This document shows positions 52,269-62,031 of a stretch of DNA of 64,000 bases, piece after piece; position 1 is the first letter of the stretch, and every line of letters starts with the position of its first letter. Source of the stretch: Ulvibacterium sp. (GTDB lineage Bacteria > Bacteroidota > Bacteroidia > Flavobacteriales > Flavobacteriaceae); the NCBI RefSeq assembly GCF_028285715.1, contig NZ_JANQOO010000017.1, positions 124,001 to 188,000 of the forward strand, read 5' to 3'. Made by a program: the position numbers and the translations under genes. The notes under the pieces are model-generated. The model ran no database searches, was not told the DNA's origin, and was given only the letters and a program-made list of their open reading frames with translations.

Positions 52269-53672
52269 CTAATATCCATCGTTTTGTGTCAATTCCTTAT
52301 TGGCGTCCAGCTCAGGCAGAGGAATTGGAAACAGTACATATTTACTCTCGGTCGGGATACCTGTACTTTCCATTTGTTGAATGTAGCGGCCGGTCCTCAG
52401 CAAATCCCACCTTCTGTGGCCCTCTGAATAGAGTTCCCAAGCCCGTTCTTGAAGAACGGCTTCCTTAAAGGCCTCCGTGGACAACCCTGCAGCTAAGGGG
52501 TCTATTCCGGCTCTTTCCCTAATTTGGTTCACAGCGTTGTATGCCCCACTAGTAGGGCCTGATAGTTCATTTTCCGCTTCCGCAAAAATCAATAAAATAT
52601 CAGCTAATCTATAAACGATCCAATTGTTTTGTGCAGCATTATTCCCGCATGGTGAAGGGTCAAAAAACTTGTCGTGCCTTGGCTTTTGTTTCACCTGTAA
52701 GGTGTCTCCCGATGCCGTTATTTTTTCGGTATAAATAAGATCTGATCGGACATCGTTATCGTCAAAGGATGCTACAAAATCCTCGTTCACCATTAATCCT
52801 CCGAACCCGGGATACAAGAAATCCACGGCAAATGATTGTGCATATCCACTTGCAAACTGAGGCTCTACGCAACTGTATTGAATTGAAAAAATATGCTCTA
52901 TTCCATTTTCATTGGCAAGATCAAATATATCATTATAGGTTTCAAAGAGCTGATAATTACCGGAGGATATAATTTGCTGGGCAAGGTCTCTTGCTTCTTG
53001 ATAATTGCCCAACGTAAGCTGTATTTCGGCCAATAGCGCTTGGGCCGCCCCATTTGTAGCTCGACCGATATCGGATGAGTTGTCATAGGTTTCCGGAAGA
53101 TCTCCATTATCGATTATTTGATTCAAATCACCAACTATTTGATCGTAGACCTGCGAGGATTCGACTCTCGGAATGGCTAGATTGTCTATCCCTTCCGGAG
53201 GTGTCAGAACGAGAGGTACATCGCCAAAAGCCCGAACCAAATTGAAATAAGTAAGTGCTCTCAGGAATTTTGCCTCAGCTATTACCCTGTCCCCTATTTC
53301 ACTATCCAAGGTGGTATTCACAATTACCGTATTTGCACGGTTGATCGTACTGTATGCCTGGGTCCAAAAACTATTCAGCGGAGAGAATGCCGAACCAAAT
53401 TGATTTTTGTCAAATCCTATGAATTCAGCATCACCGTCATTTCGATATTCTATAATATCCGCACCAAGTTCTGACAGCGTAACGTAAGTACTCCCGTAAA
53501 AGCCATTTTCCCTTAAGTTATCATACACGGCATTAATCCCTGAAATGGCATCTTCTTCCGTATTAAAAAAATTCTCATTGGTTATGAATGAAAACGGCTC
53601 CTCCTCCAAATTGCTTTCGCATGAAGCCAAAAGCGCAACCATAAATATTGGTATAAATATATATTTCATCAT
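52269..53672 (-). CDS. SusD/RagB family lipoprotein of the sulfatase locus
   Basis: A 467-aa surface binding protein. The track start at 53699 overlaps susC; MMKYIFIPIFMVALLASC (53672) carries the lipobox LASC. ISGINAVYDNLRENGFYGSTY, AKFLRALTYFNLVRAFGDVPLVL and ILLIFAEAENELSG followed by VLQERAWELYSEGHRRWDLLRTGRY are SusD hallmarks. It ends LTQNDGY. It follows susC by 13 bp and should cap that transporter. Confidence 0.95.
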   Translation of the reverse strand: MMKYIFIPIFMVALLASCESNLEEEPFSFITNENFFNTEEDAISGINAVYDNLRENGFYGSTYVTLSELGADIIEYRNDGDAEFIGFDKNQFGSAFSPLNSFWTQAYSTINRANTVIVNTTLDSEIGDRVIAEAKFLRALTYFNLVRAFGDVPLVLTPPEGIDNLAIPRVESSQVYDQIVGDLNQIIDNGDLPETYDNSSDIGRATNGAAQALLAEIQLTLGNYQEARDLAQQIISSGNYQLFETYNDIFDLANENGIEHIFSIQYSCVEPQFASGYAQSFAVDFLYPGFGGLMVNEDFVASFDDNDVRSDLIYTEKITASGDTLQVKQKPRHDKFFDPSPCGNNAAQNNWIVYRLADILLIFAEAENELSGPTSGAYNAVNQIRERAGIDPLAAGLSTEAFKEAVLQERAWELYSEGHRRWDLLRTGRYIQQMESTGIPTESKYVLFPIPLPELDANKELTQNDGY

Positions 53673-53685
53673 TTTATTTTTTAAA

Positions 53686-56600
53686 TTAAAAACTAACATC
53701 GATCCCTAGAATATATGATACGGCTTTAGGATATGTTCCGTAGTCGATACCGGATATTACATTGTCCTGCCCCTCCGAATTGACCTCCGGATCAAAACCC
53801 CTGTAATCCGTAATCGTCCATAAGTTCTGACCGGTAAGATAGATTCTTGCATTGCTTAGAATAGAACCTAATTTTGATGATGACTTTATTGGAATATTGT
53901 ATCCTAAGGTGACATTTCTCAATCTTAGAAAAGAACCATCTTCAACCAAGAAAGTACTAGCCGTGTTGGGATGCCTTGCGGCCATTCTTACATTCGTATT
54001 ACTGGGGTTTTCAGTAGTCCATCGATTACGGACCGTGGTTAACATGTTAAAGTTGGGCTGTCCATCCTCCAAGCTTCTTCGATTCAAATTGAGAATTTCG
54101 TTTCCGGAAACACCTTGGAAAAAAATGGATAGATCAAACCCTTTCCACTCAAAGTTATTGGTGAATCCATATACTATGTCAGGCAAACCATCACCTATAA
54201 TGGTACGGTCATCGGCCTCGTTGAAGACTCCATCTCCATTTACATCCTTAAATTTCCAATCACCTGGGTTTGCGTTTGGAGCGATGCCTGATGCATCGAT
54301 TTCTGCCTGGTCTTGCCAAACACCGTCCCAAACCAATCCATAAAAAGAAGCCACGGATTCACCTTTAGTAATGATGTTACTGCTGCCTATTCCGTCAGCA
54401 CTCAAAATTATATTATCGTTAATTCCAATATCCAAAACTTCATTGCGATTCCAAGCAAGATTGGCGTTCGCCTGCCAGCTAAATTCACCTTCCGTTATCC
54501 TCGCATTTAAGCTAAACTCCAAGCCTTCATTCCTTAGGCTTCCAATATTGCTCAAGGCACTGCTTGCCCCGGAAGTGGCCGGAAGTTCAATCGCTACTAA
54601 TAAATCTTCGGTCTTTTTGTTATAGTAATCGGTAGAAAACTGAACCCTACTGTTAAATAGACCTATGTCCATACCCACATTAAATTGTCCCGTTTTTTCC
54701 CACCTCAAATCTGGATTTGCAACGTTTTGAGGAAAAACTCCGATAGGCGTATTTGCCCCATTATCAAATACCGTACGTAGTGTCCCTAGGCGCGCCAACG
54801 ATTGATAAAGCCCAATTTCCTGGTTACCGGTAATACCATAGCTCGCCCTGAACTTTAAACTATTAATGGTTTCGCTTTCTCCGAAGAAACTTTCTTCCGA
54901 AACCCTCCAAGCAAAAGCAGCGGATGGAAAGAAACCATATTTATTGTTTTCGCCGAAGCGGGAGGAGCCGTCCAGCCTTCCGCTCAATGTGAGCAAATAT
55001 CTGTTTTTATGGTTGTAGTTTACGCGTGCCAGGTATGAATTTAAACCCCATTTTTCCCTTTGGGTAATTGTAGGCTGGGGTGAGGCCCCAACTGAAAGAT
55101 TGTCCGGTCCATTCACATTGGTGACAAAATCATTGGTCTGTGCCGTTGAAGTCTCTATTTCCTGTGACTGGAACGTTATACCAGCAAGAAAATCAAATAC
55201 GTTGTCCGGGTTTATCTCATATTTGTAATTAAGGGTATTTTCGTTCAACAGGTTGGTGGAACGTGTAAAGGCTGAGACGGCAGACCCATTTTCATTGACG
55301 GCCAGAGTTGCATATTCAAAATTGTTCGGAAAAAAAAGTCGACGCTGGCTGCTTACAATATCACCTCCAACACTTACTCTTAGGTTTAGATTATTGGCCA
55401 ATTCGTAATCCAATGCAAAATTGGCCAAAACTCGGTCAGTTTCAATTTCATTGATGGTTTCCCTGGCCAGTTGGACCGGATTGACCATTTGAGAAAGTCC
55501 CGATCCCGGACCAACATTGATTGAATAGTTGCCGTCTTCGTCAAAAACGGGTAAGGCAGGGGTAAACCGTAAGGCGTTGGTGAGCACTCCTTCCCCCCCT
55601 GCATCTACCGTTGGGTTATTTTGGCTTCTACTTAAGGAAAGGCTGTTGGTCAAGGTAATCCTATCCGAAAGTTTATTATCCATATTGATTCGAAGACTGT
55701 ATCTTTCGAACCCCGAATTGATTATTGTCCCTTCTTGATTGAAATAACTTCCGCTGATAAAATACCTAGTGTTTTCACTTCCTCCGGAAACAGAGAGTTG
55801 ATGGTTGGTTATCAGTGCCGTTCTAAAAATTTCGTCCTGCCAATCAGTTGCGCCATATTCGTCTAGCGGCTGCGGAAATCTTCCATCAGGTACGCCATAG
55901 CGAACCGGTATTCCAAGATTTACCAGCTGCTCATTTTTAAATGCCAGATGTTCCGAACCCACCAATAAATCAAGTGTTCTGGACACTTCTTGCAAACCGG
56001 TATAGGTGTTATAACTGAATTTGGGCTTTCCTGCTTCTCCCTTTTTTGTAGTGATGATTACTACACCATTTGAACCCCTGGACCCATAAATTGCGGTGGC
56101 AGAAGCATCTTTTAGAACTTCAATGGATTCGATATCACCCGGATTGAGGGTGGCCAAAGCGTTTTGTCCTTCACCAATATTAAGTGTTCCATCATCAGGT
56201 TGAAATAGATTGTTGTTGCTATAAACCGGAATTCCGTCTATTACGTACAAAGGTTCGTTTCCCCCACTAATAGAGTTTCCACCCCTTACACGAATACTTA
56301 TTCCCGCTCCGGGAGCACCAGAGGTCTGGGTAACGGTTACCCCGGCGGCCCTTCCTTGTATGGATTGATCAATAGATGCCACAGGGACATCGGCAATATC
56401 TTTTTGAGAAACAGAAGAAACGGCTCCCGTTAGGTCGCTTTTTTTGACAGTACCATAACCTACAACTACCACTTCGTCCAAGCTAGATGTGTCTGCAAGC
56501 AAAGCAATGTTAATGGTACTCTGTCCATTTACTTGGACTTCCTGGGTGGCAAAGCCTATATATGAAAAGACCAAAATGGGATTTTCACCACGGAGTTCCA

Positions 56601-57132
56601 AGGAAAAGTTCCCATCAAAATCTGTTTGCGTACCATTTGTGGTACCTTTTTCAACAATACTAGCTCCTGGTAGCGGGTTCCCTTCACCGTCCGTAACATT
56701 TCCCGAAATTTCGGTTTGTATATCAAAAATGGTCGCTTCCTCTTTTTCTTCGGGCGTTTCTTTACCCGTATCCCTGAAAGTAAGAAGGATTTGCTTGCCT
56801 TCTAAGGTATAATCTGTATCGGTGCGGTCAAATAAAATGGCCAATACCTTATGGATACGCTGGCGCTTTACTTTTAAGGATACTTTGCGGTCTATATCAA
56901 CAAACTTGGTAATATACACAAATCGAAAATCCGTAGTGCTTTCAATCTCGTCTATGACCGAGGCAACAGACATATTTTCAACATCTAACGAGATTTTGGT
57001 TTTCTGGGAATAGCTGTCATTAGCCTGCAATCCAAATAGAGCAGTGAACAATAACAGGGCGGTCAATTTCATTTTCAGGTCAAATTTCGGCAGTGGAATC
57101 AACCACGACCTCGTGTTCCATTGTTTTTTCAT
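53686..57132 (-). CDS. STN-containing SusC/RagA TonB-linked transducer
   Basis: An 1148-aa outer-membrane transporter with a signalling domain. After the signal (LLLFTALFGLQANDSYSQ) comes an STN/secretin domain (NMSVASVIDEIESTTDFRFVYITKFV, about 55-125), which contacts an anti-sigma factor. A carboxypeptidase-regulatory domain follows (EISGNVTDGEGNPLPGASIVEKG), then the SusC box DEVVVVGYGTVKKSDLTGAVSSV, the plug with YVIDGIPV and ATAIYGSRGSNGVVIITTKKGE, and the barrel ending AVSYILGIDVSF. The STN domain plus the FecR gene 116 bp upstream makes this the sensor of its own substrate. Confidence 0.96.
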   Translation of the reverse strand: MKKQWNTRSWLIPLPKFDLKMKLTALLLFTALFGLQANDSYSQKTKISLDVENMSVASVIDEIESTTDFRFVYITKFVDIDRKVSLKVKRQRIHKVLAILFDRTDTDYTLEGKQILLTFRDTGKETPEEKEEATIFDIQTEISGNVTDGEGNPLPGASIVEKGTTNGTQTDFDGNFSLELRGENPILVFSYIGFATQEVQVNGQSTINIALLADTSSLDEVVVVGYGTVKKSDLTGAVSSVSQKDIADVPVASIDQSIQGRAAGVTVTQTSGAPGAGISIRVRGGNSISGGNEPLYVIDGIPVYSNNNLFQPDDGTLNIGEGQNALATLNPGDIESIEVLKDASATAIYGSRGSNGVVIITTKKGEAGKPKFSYNTYTGLQEVSRTLDLLVGSEHLAFKNEQLVNLGIPVRYGVPDGRFPQPLDEYGATDWQDEIFRTALITNHQLSVSGGSENTRYFISGSYFNQEGTIINSGFERYSLRINMDNKLSDRITLTNSLSLSRSQNNPTVDAGGEGVLTNALRFTPALPVFDEDGNYSINVGPGSGLSQMVNPVQLARETINEIETDRVLANFALDYELANNLNLRVSVGGDIVSSQRRLFFPNNFEYATLAVNENGSAVSAFTRSTNLLNENTLNYKYEINPDNVFDFLAGITFQSQEIETSTAQTNDFVTNVNGPDNLSVGASPQPTITQREKWGLNSYLARVNYNHKNRYLLTLSGRLDGSSRFGENNKYGFFPSAAFAWRVSEESFFGESETINSLKFRASYGITGNQEIGLYQSLARLGTLRTVFDNGANTPIGVFPQNVANPDLRWEKTGQFNVGMDIGLFNSRVQFSTDYYNKKTEDLLVAIELPATSGASSALSNIGSLRNEGLEFSLNARITEGEFSWQANANLAWNRNEVLDIGINDNIILSADGIGSSNIITKGESVASFYGLVWDGVWQDQAEIDASGIAPNANPGDWKFKDVNGDGVFNEADDRTIIGDGLPDIVYGFTNNFEWKGFDLSIFFQGVSGNEILNLNRRSLEDGQPNFNMLTTVRNRWTTENPSNTNVRMAARHPNTASTFLVEDGSFLRLRNVTLGYNIPIKSSSKLGSILSNARIYLTGQNLWTITDYRGFDPEVNSEGQDNVISGIDYGTYPKAVSYILGIDVSF

Positions 57133-57248
57133 ATTTTTAAGTGCTTAAAAGTGGTTTCTTTCGTTTAATTAATCGCTTTCTACACCGGGAGGTGTTGGCG
57201 CACTTCCCGGTTTTGCTCAAGATTTCATTTTGGCCATAGGCGAATCGT

Positions 57249-58400
57249 TTAGTTAATAATGATTATGTTATCCTTTATCTGATATTCTATTCCGTAAAGG
57301 GTATTGAGATAACCCAGAACTTTTTCTATAGGTTGATCCTTAAAACTCGCGTTGAACACTTCTTTCCCTAGTGCCGCGTTTTGGTTAACTATTGTTAAGT
57401 TGTAATGCCGCTCGAGCTTTTTCAGAATATTGTCCAAAGGCATCTTTCTAAATACCAATTCCCCATCCCTCCAGGCGGTGTACACATTGGTATTTACTCT
57501 TTCCACCGTAATACCTGCCGATATTTTATCCATAGAACCTTTATCTCCAGGAATTAATTTGGTAGGTGTATCGGAATTCATCATGCCGGAGTACATAGCG
57601 ACCGATCCTTGCACAAGTATTACATCCGAAGCATTATCTTCAGGATATGCCGCGATAGCAAATTCTGTACCCAAGACCTCAACGTTAAGGGTCGAGGCAT
57701 TTACTATAAAGGGACGTGCTATATCCTCGGTTACATCAAAATAGGCTTCACCGGTTAAAAACACTTGCCTACTGCCTTTTTCTAAAAACTTTACAGGATA
57801 TCTTAATGACGACCCTGCATTGAGACTTATCAAGGTACCGTCCGATAGCTGCAGATCAAATCTTTTACCATAAGGAACTTTCAATGTGTTGTACACCAAA
57901 TCTGTAATTTCTGTATTCTCGGTATACACAATTGTACTACCGTTCTGTTTCCCTACCAGGTTTCCTTTGGGATCACGGACTTCCTTTGCGTCTGTTGGAT
58001 CCAGGATTTCAATAGAACCATTTTCAAGTTCCAGGGTAATAGATTGTTCTTCTGGAACAAGAAGTCCATTTTCTTTTCCTTGGAACATATCCATTTTATA
58101 GAAGTATCCCAATCCAAGAAATAAAATGGCAATGGCGGCATATTTTAAGAATAATCTTGTAGGACGCCGATGAAAGATATTTTTATCCCTTCGGATTTCC
58201 TTCAGAAGTTCCTTTTTGGTCTTCTCTATGTTGTATTTTTTCATAGCATAGTCAATAAAAAAATGAACTTTCACAAATTCATTGAACAATAAATGATTTT
58301 GGGGATTCTCCAACCATTCCAGTAAAAGAGTCATCTCCTTTGGATTGGCTTGCCTAGTGATATATTTTATAATGAGCTCTTGAAATTCCTTCTTAGGCAT
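57249..58400 (-). CDS. FecR family anti-sigma factor
   Basis: A 383-aa membrane anti-sigma factor. The N-terminal cytoplasmic part (PKKEFQELIIKYITRQANPKEM) binds sigma. A single transmembrane helix is at FLKYAAIAILFLGLGYFY (about residues 84-101). The periplasmic FecR domain has VPYGKRFDLQLSDGTLISLNAGSSLRYP and FDVTEDIARPFIVNAS, and the C-terminal DUF4974 region (LDNILKKLERHYNL to IEYQIKDNIIIIN) contacts the STN domain. It is divergent from the sigma gene with 115 bp between. Confidence 0.95.
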   Translation of the reverse strand: MPKKEFQELIIKYITRQANPKEMTLLLEWLENPQNHLLFNEFVKVHFFIDYAMKKYNIEKTKKELLKEIRRDKNIFHRRPTRLFLKYAAIAILFLGLGYFYKMDMFQGKENGLLVPEEQSITLELENGSIEILDPTDAKEVRDPKGNLVGKQNGSTIVYTENTEITDLVYNTLKVPYGKRFDLQLSDGTLISLNAGSSLRYPVKFLEKGSRQVFLTGEAYFDVTEDIARPFIVNASTLNVEVLGTEFAIAAYPEDNASDVILVQGSVAMYSGMMNSDTPTKLIPGDKGSMDKISAGITVERVNTNVYTAWRDGELVFRKMPLDNILKKLERHYNLTIVNQNAALGKEVFNASFKDQPIEKVLGYLNTLYGIEYQIKDNIIIIN

Positions 58401-58515
58401 TTTAGTGACGATTTCTATTAAAAAGACGAGGCCAATTTATGATTCCCTCTATTTTTGATAATATTTTTTTAATATTGACATAATATCGTGTTCATTTTTC
58501 ATTATTTAGCAAAGA

Positions 58516-59109
58516 ATGAAGGAAGCATTCTCAAATACTATTTTCCTAATCAAGCGCCTTAGAAATGGCGATGAGGCTGCCTATACCTACTTAGTGGATA
58601 CCCACCATCATAGGCTTTGTACCTTCGCCAACAGTTTGGTCAATGACAGTTATCAAGCACAGGATATCGTACAGAATGTATTTATGGCACTATGGAAGAA
58701 GCGAAAAAGTCTTCCGGAGGATTTCAATATCAGTAGTTTTCTTTCCCGTTCCGTGTACAACGAATTCATTGACCAATACAGAAAGAATCAATCTCTTTTG
58801 GCTTTGGAAAAAAGGTATATAGAGGCTTTAAATTTAGTAATCGAGGATAAGGACACAGAGAGCATTGAGCAATTAGTGGACATCGTGAAAGAAGAAATTG
58901 TAACCTTACCGCCCAAATGCAAGGAAGTGTTTGTTTTGAGTAGGCAAGAAGGCCTTACCAATATTGAAATTTCCGAATACCTGAAAATTTCCATAAAAAC
59001 AGTTGAAGGCCACATAACCAGGGCTTTTTCAATCTTGCGCAAAAAACTTGGCGATAAAACCGATATGCTTTTGTTTCTTCTCTTTGGGCCAAATAGAAAA
59101 CTGACTTGA
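58516..59109 (+). CDS. ECF sigma factor (FecI-like)
   Basis: A 197-aa sigma-70 family regulator. Region 2 includes DSYQAQDIVQNVFMALWKKRKSL and SFLSRSVYNEFIDQYRKNQ. Region 4 is LPPKCKEVFVLSRQEGLTNIEISEYLKISIKTVEGHITRAFSILRKKL, the HTH that reads the -35. It is divergent from fecR and should direct transcription of susC onward once released. The organisation sigma <-> FecR, SusC(STN), SusD is a standard transenvelope switch. Confidence 0.94.
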   Translation: MKEAFSNTIFLIKRLRNGDEAAYTYLVDTHHHRLCTFANSLVNDSYQAQDIVQNVFMALWKKRKSLPEDFNISSFLSRSVYNEFIDQYRKNQSLLALEKRYIEALNLVIEDKDTESIEQLVDIVKEEIVTLPPKCKEVFVLSRQEGLTNIEISEYLKISIKTVEGHITRAFSILRKKLGDKTDMLLFLLFGPNRKLT

Positions 59110-59840
59110 TTCGGCCACTATTTGGAATAAATGCATAGGTTATTATAACACCTGAAAGGCACCATTCACTTCCTGCTAGCAATCTCAATACTTGGTTCCA
59201 TAGAAAAACGTTTATTGAAACTATTAGAACAGTTCATTAAGCTCTTGCTTTGGAGTTTTTAGTTTTTAATTTTGGGATGAAAGCCAAATGACACCATCGG
59301 CTATCAAATTGACCGTCAAACATTCGGTCAACACATTTTGTAAGGTATTTATAAACCTCTTAGAACCTTCTTATTATCTGAAACCTGAGAATACTGTGTA
59401 CGTCACTAACGCCAAGGTCTGAATCCCATCGTGGTAGTGAACCAGTCAGCAAAAAATTAAAGACGAAGTGAGCTAGAAATATGGTTCGCCTTTGTTTGAA
59501 GTCCTCGCTATGCTAATGTGCCACACCTTTTCAATTGCATGTACGAACCAAGGATCGGGTTTGTATCGTAGAAAACCAAATAGATGGGTAAACGGCAAGG
59601 CAGTTGACCGTTCATTCCACAACCTACTGATATTCAGATTTTTTCCAATCCTCGATTCGACATTTTGCAAAAAAAACAGGTAATTCAGCTTTATCAACAT
59701 AGTAAATTTAATACGTATATTACTACTTTTATAATAAGATTTAACATAATATAGTACATTTAACAGTTGGCGAACGGTGTTTTCATCGAAAAATTTAAGA
59801 ATTCACTGTCACGATACTCGTTTTTTCGTACATTTCGATC

Positions 59841-60026
59841 ATGGAACATTTTAAGGAAGCAAAAAAGACGTTGGATGAATCATGGGCCGAACTTCACGAG
59901 GCCAATATTAATCTGCAGATTTCCATCCAACAGATGCAATGGGCAAGACAAGATTTGCGTGAGGCTCTGCAAAACAGTAGTATTAAGGTCAAGGATAAAA
60001 AATTCAAGGATTTTCTAGAGCTTTAA
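59841..60026 (+). CDS. Small coiled-coil-like protein (61 aa)
   Basis: The ATG at 59841 gives MEHFKEAKKTLDESWAELHEANINLQISIQQMQWARQDLREALQNSS, then a lysine-rich end. Heptad-like spacing of A, L and I over residues 8-45 predicts a single coiled coil. Charged, soluble, no signal. A TACATTTC element 10 bp upstream is near the promoter consensus. No family is known to me, so it is moderately supported. The preceding gap 59110-59840 contains no convincing gene. Confidence 0.5.
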   Translation: MEHFKEAKKTLDESWAELHEANINLQISIQQMQWARQDLREALQNSSIKVKDKKFKDFLEL

Positions 60027-60117
60027 GACAAACCAATCCATCGATTTTGGTCATTGGCAAAGTTACATAGCCCAGTATGCGGTTATTCGTACTATTCCAC
60101 ACTACATTCCCAAAAGG

Positions 60118-60648
60118 CTAGACCACTACTCTATTGCGGGAACGTTCTTCTATTTTGAAGAAAACCATGGGCTTCCTGTTTTCAATTCTCTTTTCCAAGA
60201 ATGACATGCCCAATCTTTTCGCCACTCTCTGTGAGGCCTTATGTGGTTCGTCCGTAGCAGCAATAAGATACTTAAAACCCAGCCTTTTAAACGCGTAATC
60301 TATTATAGCGGATCCGGCTTCCGTAGCATATCCTTGTTCGGTATAGGGTTTCAATAAGGCGTATAGCAATTGGGGCTGTGGTTCGTCCAAAAAGTACCAT
60401 AAACCTACGTATCCCATCAAGGTATCCTGGTCTTTTAAATGAATTTTCCAGAGGCCAAATTGGTCGTCTTCAAAATGCCTTATATTCTGTTCCATAATCT
60501 CATCAGCTGTCATGGCATCGATTATCCTATCATCCCAAAGGTATTTTCTTACAAAGGCATCACTGTTCAAAAGTTGAAATTCCTCGGAGTCCTCCGGAAT
60601 AAAAGGTGAAAGTTGAAGCCGTTTTGTTTCAAAATTTAGATTTTCCAT
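60118..60648 (-). CDS. GNAT family N-acetyltransferase (RimJ/RimL-like)
   Basis: A 176-aa acetyltransferase. TKRLQLSPFIPEDSEEFQLL is the RimJ/RimL-type start, KIHLKDQDTLMGYVGLWYF the beta4 strand region, and QLLYALLKPYTEQGYATEAGSAIIDYAFKRLGF the acetyl-CoA site (QGYATE for the QxxGxG/A loop). The substrate is unknown. It overlaps the upstream TetR gene by 13 bp, so the two are coupled and the regulator may control it. Confidence 0.9.
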   Translation of the reverse strand: MENLNFETKRLQLSPFIPEDSEEFQLLNSDAFVRKYLWDDRIIDAMTADEIMEQNIRHFEDDQFGLWKIHLKDQDTLMGYVGLWYFLDEPQPQLLYALLKPYTEQGYATEAGSAIIDYAFKRLGFKYLIAATDEPHKASQRVAKRLGMSFLEKRIENRKPMVFFKIEERSRNRVVV

Positions 60649-61235
60649 TTTGCGTCTATATAACCGCTTATGATGTTTTCCTTGATTTTATCCAAAGGGT
60701 AACTTTTACCAAAAATCAAATATTGAATACCGATGCCATCCATCAAAGCCGCAAGCTTAAAGGCTTCGTTTTCCGGGTCGTGATGACCAATTCCTACGAA
60801 GAGTTCCTGCAATTGTGAGATCAACCCCTTATAAACGTTTGAAATTGTTTTTTGTATCGAGGGTATGGACCCTACATGCAGGGCCAACGAGACGATAAGG
60901 CTCCATAACGTCTTTTTTTCCTCAAGCACGCTGAAAAATCTTTCAATAAATTTCCTGACAGTCTCCTTTGGATCAAGACCCTTTATATCTTCTTCGGACA
61001 AATTAAGTTCCGTAGCCTCTTTTAGGGCAAAATCAATGACCGCATTCAGCAGTTGTTCCTTGTTTTCAAAATAGCTATAAAGAAGCCCCTTAGACATCTT
61101 CATCTCTTTTGCAATATCACGTATTGAGGTATTGAAATAGCCTCTTGTCGCAAACAGTTGCAGAGCGCCCATTATGATTTGTTCCTTTTTTGCCTTTTTG
61201 TGTTCATTTAGTTGCTTCTCTGTTCTCGGGCTCAT
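60636..61235 (-). CDS. TetR/AcrR family transcriptional regulator
   Basis: A 199-aa repressor. The HTH is ATRGYFNTSIRDIAKEMKMSKGLLYSYFENKEQLLNAVIDFAL, the classic TetR_N sequence, after a basic start KQLNEHKKAKKEQII. The rest is helical and ligand-binding, with no recognised effector motif (DPKETVRKFIERFFSVLEE). It lies just upstream of the GNAT gene, likely its regulator. No effector can be proposed. Confidence 0.92.
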   Translation of the reverse strand: MSPRTEKQLNEHKKAKKEQIIMGALQLFATRGYFNTSIRDIAKEMKMSKGLLYSYFENKEQLLNAVIDFALKEATELNLSEEDIKGLDPKETVRKFIERFFSVLEEKKTLWSLIVSLALHVGSIPSIQKTISNVYKGLISQLQELFVGIGHHDPENEAFKLAALMDGIGIQYLIFGKSYPLDKIKENIISGYIDAKWKI

Positions 61236-61700
61236 TTTTTAAATTGAACGATTGGTCAAAATTAAAAAATATTTTTATACACAACCTATTTTGTGAAATC
61301 TTTAACTGAAAAAAGAAATGTCGTTTGTTTCTTTTTTTCCACAGTTTGGACTATCATAGGAAGGTAGGTTAATTGTATAAACCCAGTTTTTACAATACGC
61401 CCGAAAAGTATCTTTGAAGCGCAATGCATTGTAAATCGTATCCAATAAAATCGAAAGAAGAAAAGGTTGAAATGATCTTCCCAGGTCGCCATCAGCAAAA
61501 AAGCCTTCAAATTTGAACACTTTTTCCTATGCCAAAATTTCATGGCTCATTTTATGGGGCGCTGCCCGTATTTGGAATTATAGAAAGTCCTTTCAAAAGA
61601 AAATATCCAATCCTTTGAATAGGTTTTTGAATCAACCCTATTCTTCCATAAATGGAAACGCAAAAAAACAATTTGAAAAGAAGACGAAAGGATGTACTTT

Positions 61701-61808
61701 CTAAAACCCGTTATAGACCATCATCTTTTTGATAAGTAAAAGTACTACGGCCACGAACAGGCAACACGTAAAGGTAAACACCTTCTGTAAATTGATACGT
61801 TCTTTCAT
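61701..61808 (-). CDS. Small single-span membrane protein (35 aa, not in ORF track)
   Basis: Minus-strand ATG at 61808 to TAG at 61701: MKERINLQKVFTFTCCLFVAVVLLLIKKMMVYNGF. A single hydrophobic helix lies between two basic ends, giving Nin-Cout or the reverse. A 12-bp palindrome CCCAAATTTGGG (61830-61841) lies just upstream, as if an operator. Coding status is not certain. The 465-bp stretch 61236-61700 before it has no gene I can support. Confidence 0.35.
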   Translation of the reverse strand: MKERINLQKVFTFTCCLFVAVVLLLIKKMMVYNGF

Positions 61809-61829
61809 AATCAATACGATTTGGAATAC

Positions 61830-61841
61830 CCCAAATTTGGG
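61830..61841. promoter_or_regulatory. Palindrome CCCAAATTTGGG
   Basis: A 12-bp perfect palindrome in AT-rich intergenic DNA, 22 bp from the start of the 35-aa ORF. Flanks are imperfectly symmetrical (TACCCCAAATTTGGGAT). Possible operator; low certainty. Confidence 0.3.
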
Positions 61842-62031
61842 ATGGCCCAGAATCATTTTCGGAATTTATCGATGTACGAAGGGATTTTTGGTATGAAATA
61901 AGGCCGTACTTCCACTCGTCGGTATCAATGGGTAAATGGTCCGGAATCGAAAAACTCCCGAAATTCGGATTAAATGGTCTTTTTTGCGGACTATCGGAAA
62001 GAGAAATCGTGAGGTCCTTTAAAAATAATGT

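Noticed and set aside
59473-59700. 75-aa minus ORF (LRYKPDPWFVHAIEKVWH...)
   Set aside because: No start context and no family; on neither strand is a longer frame visible. It may be a decayed fragment but cannot be assigned. The 59110-59840 gap is left as unannotated.
61286-61704. Overlapping ORFs on both strands between TetR and the 35-aa ORF
   Set aside because: No motif, low-complexity Lys/Phe-rich frames, and no promoter or family support; probably non-coding.
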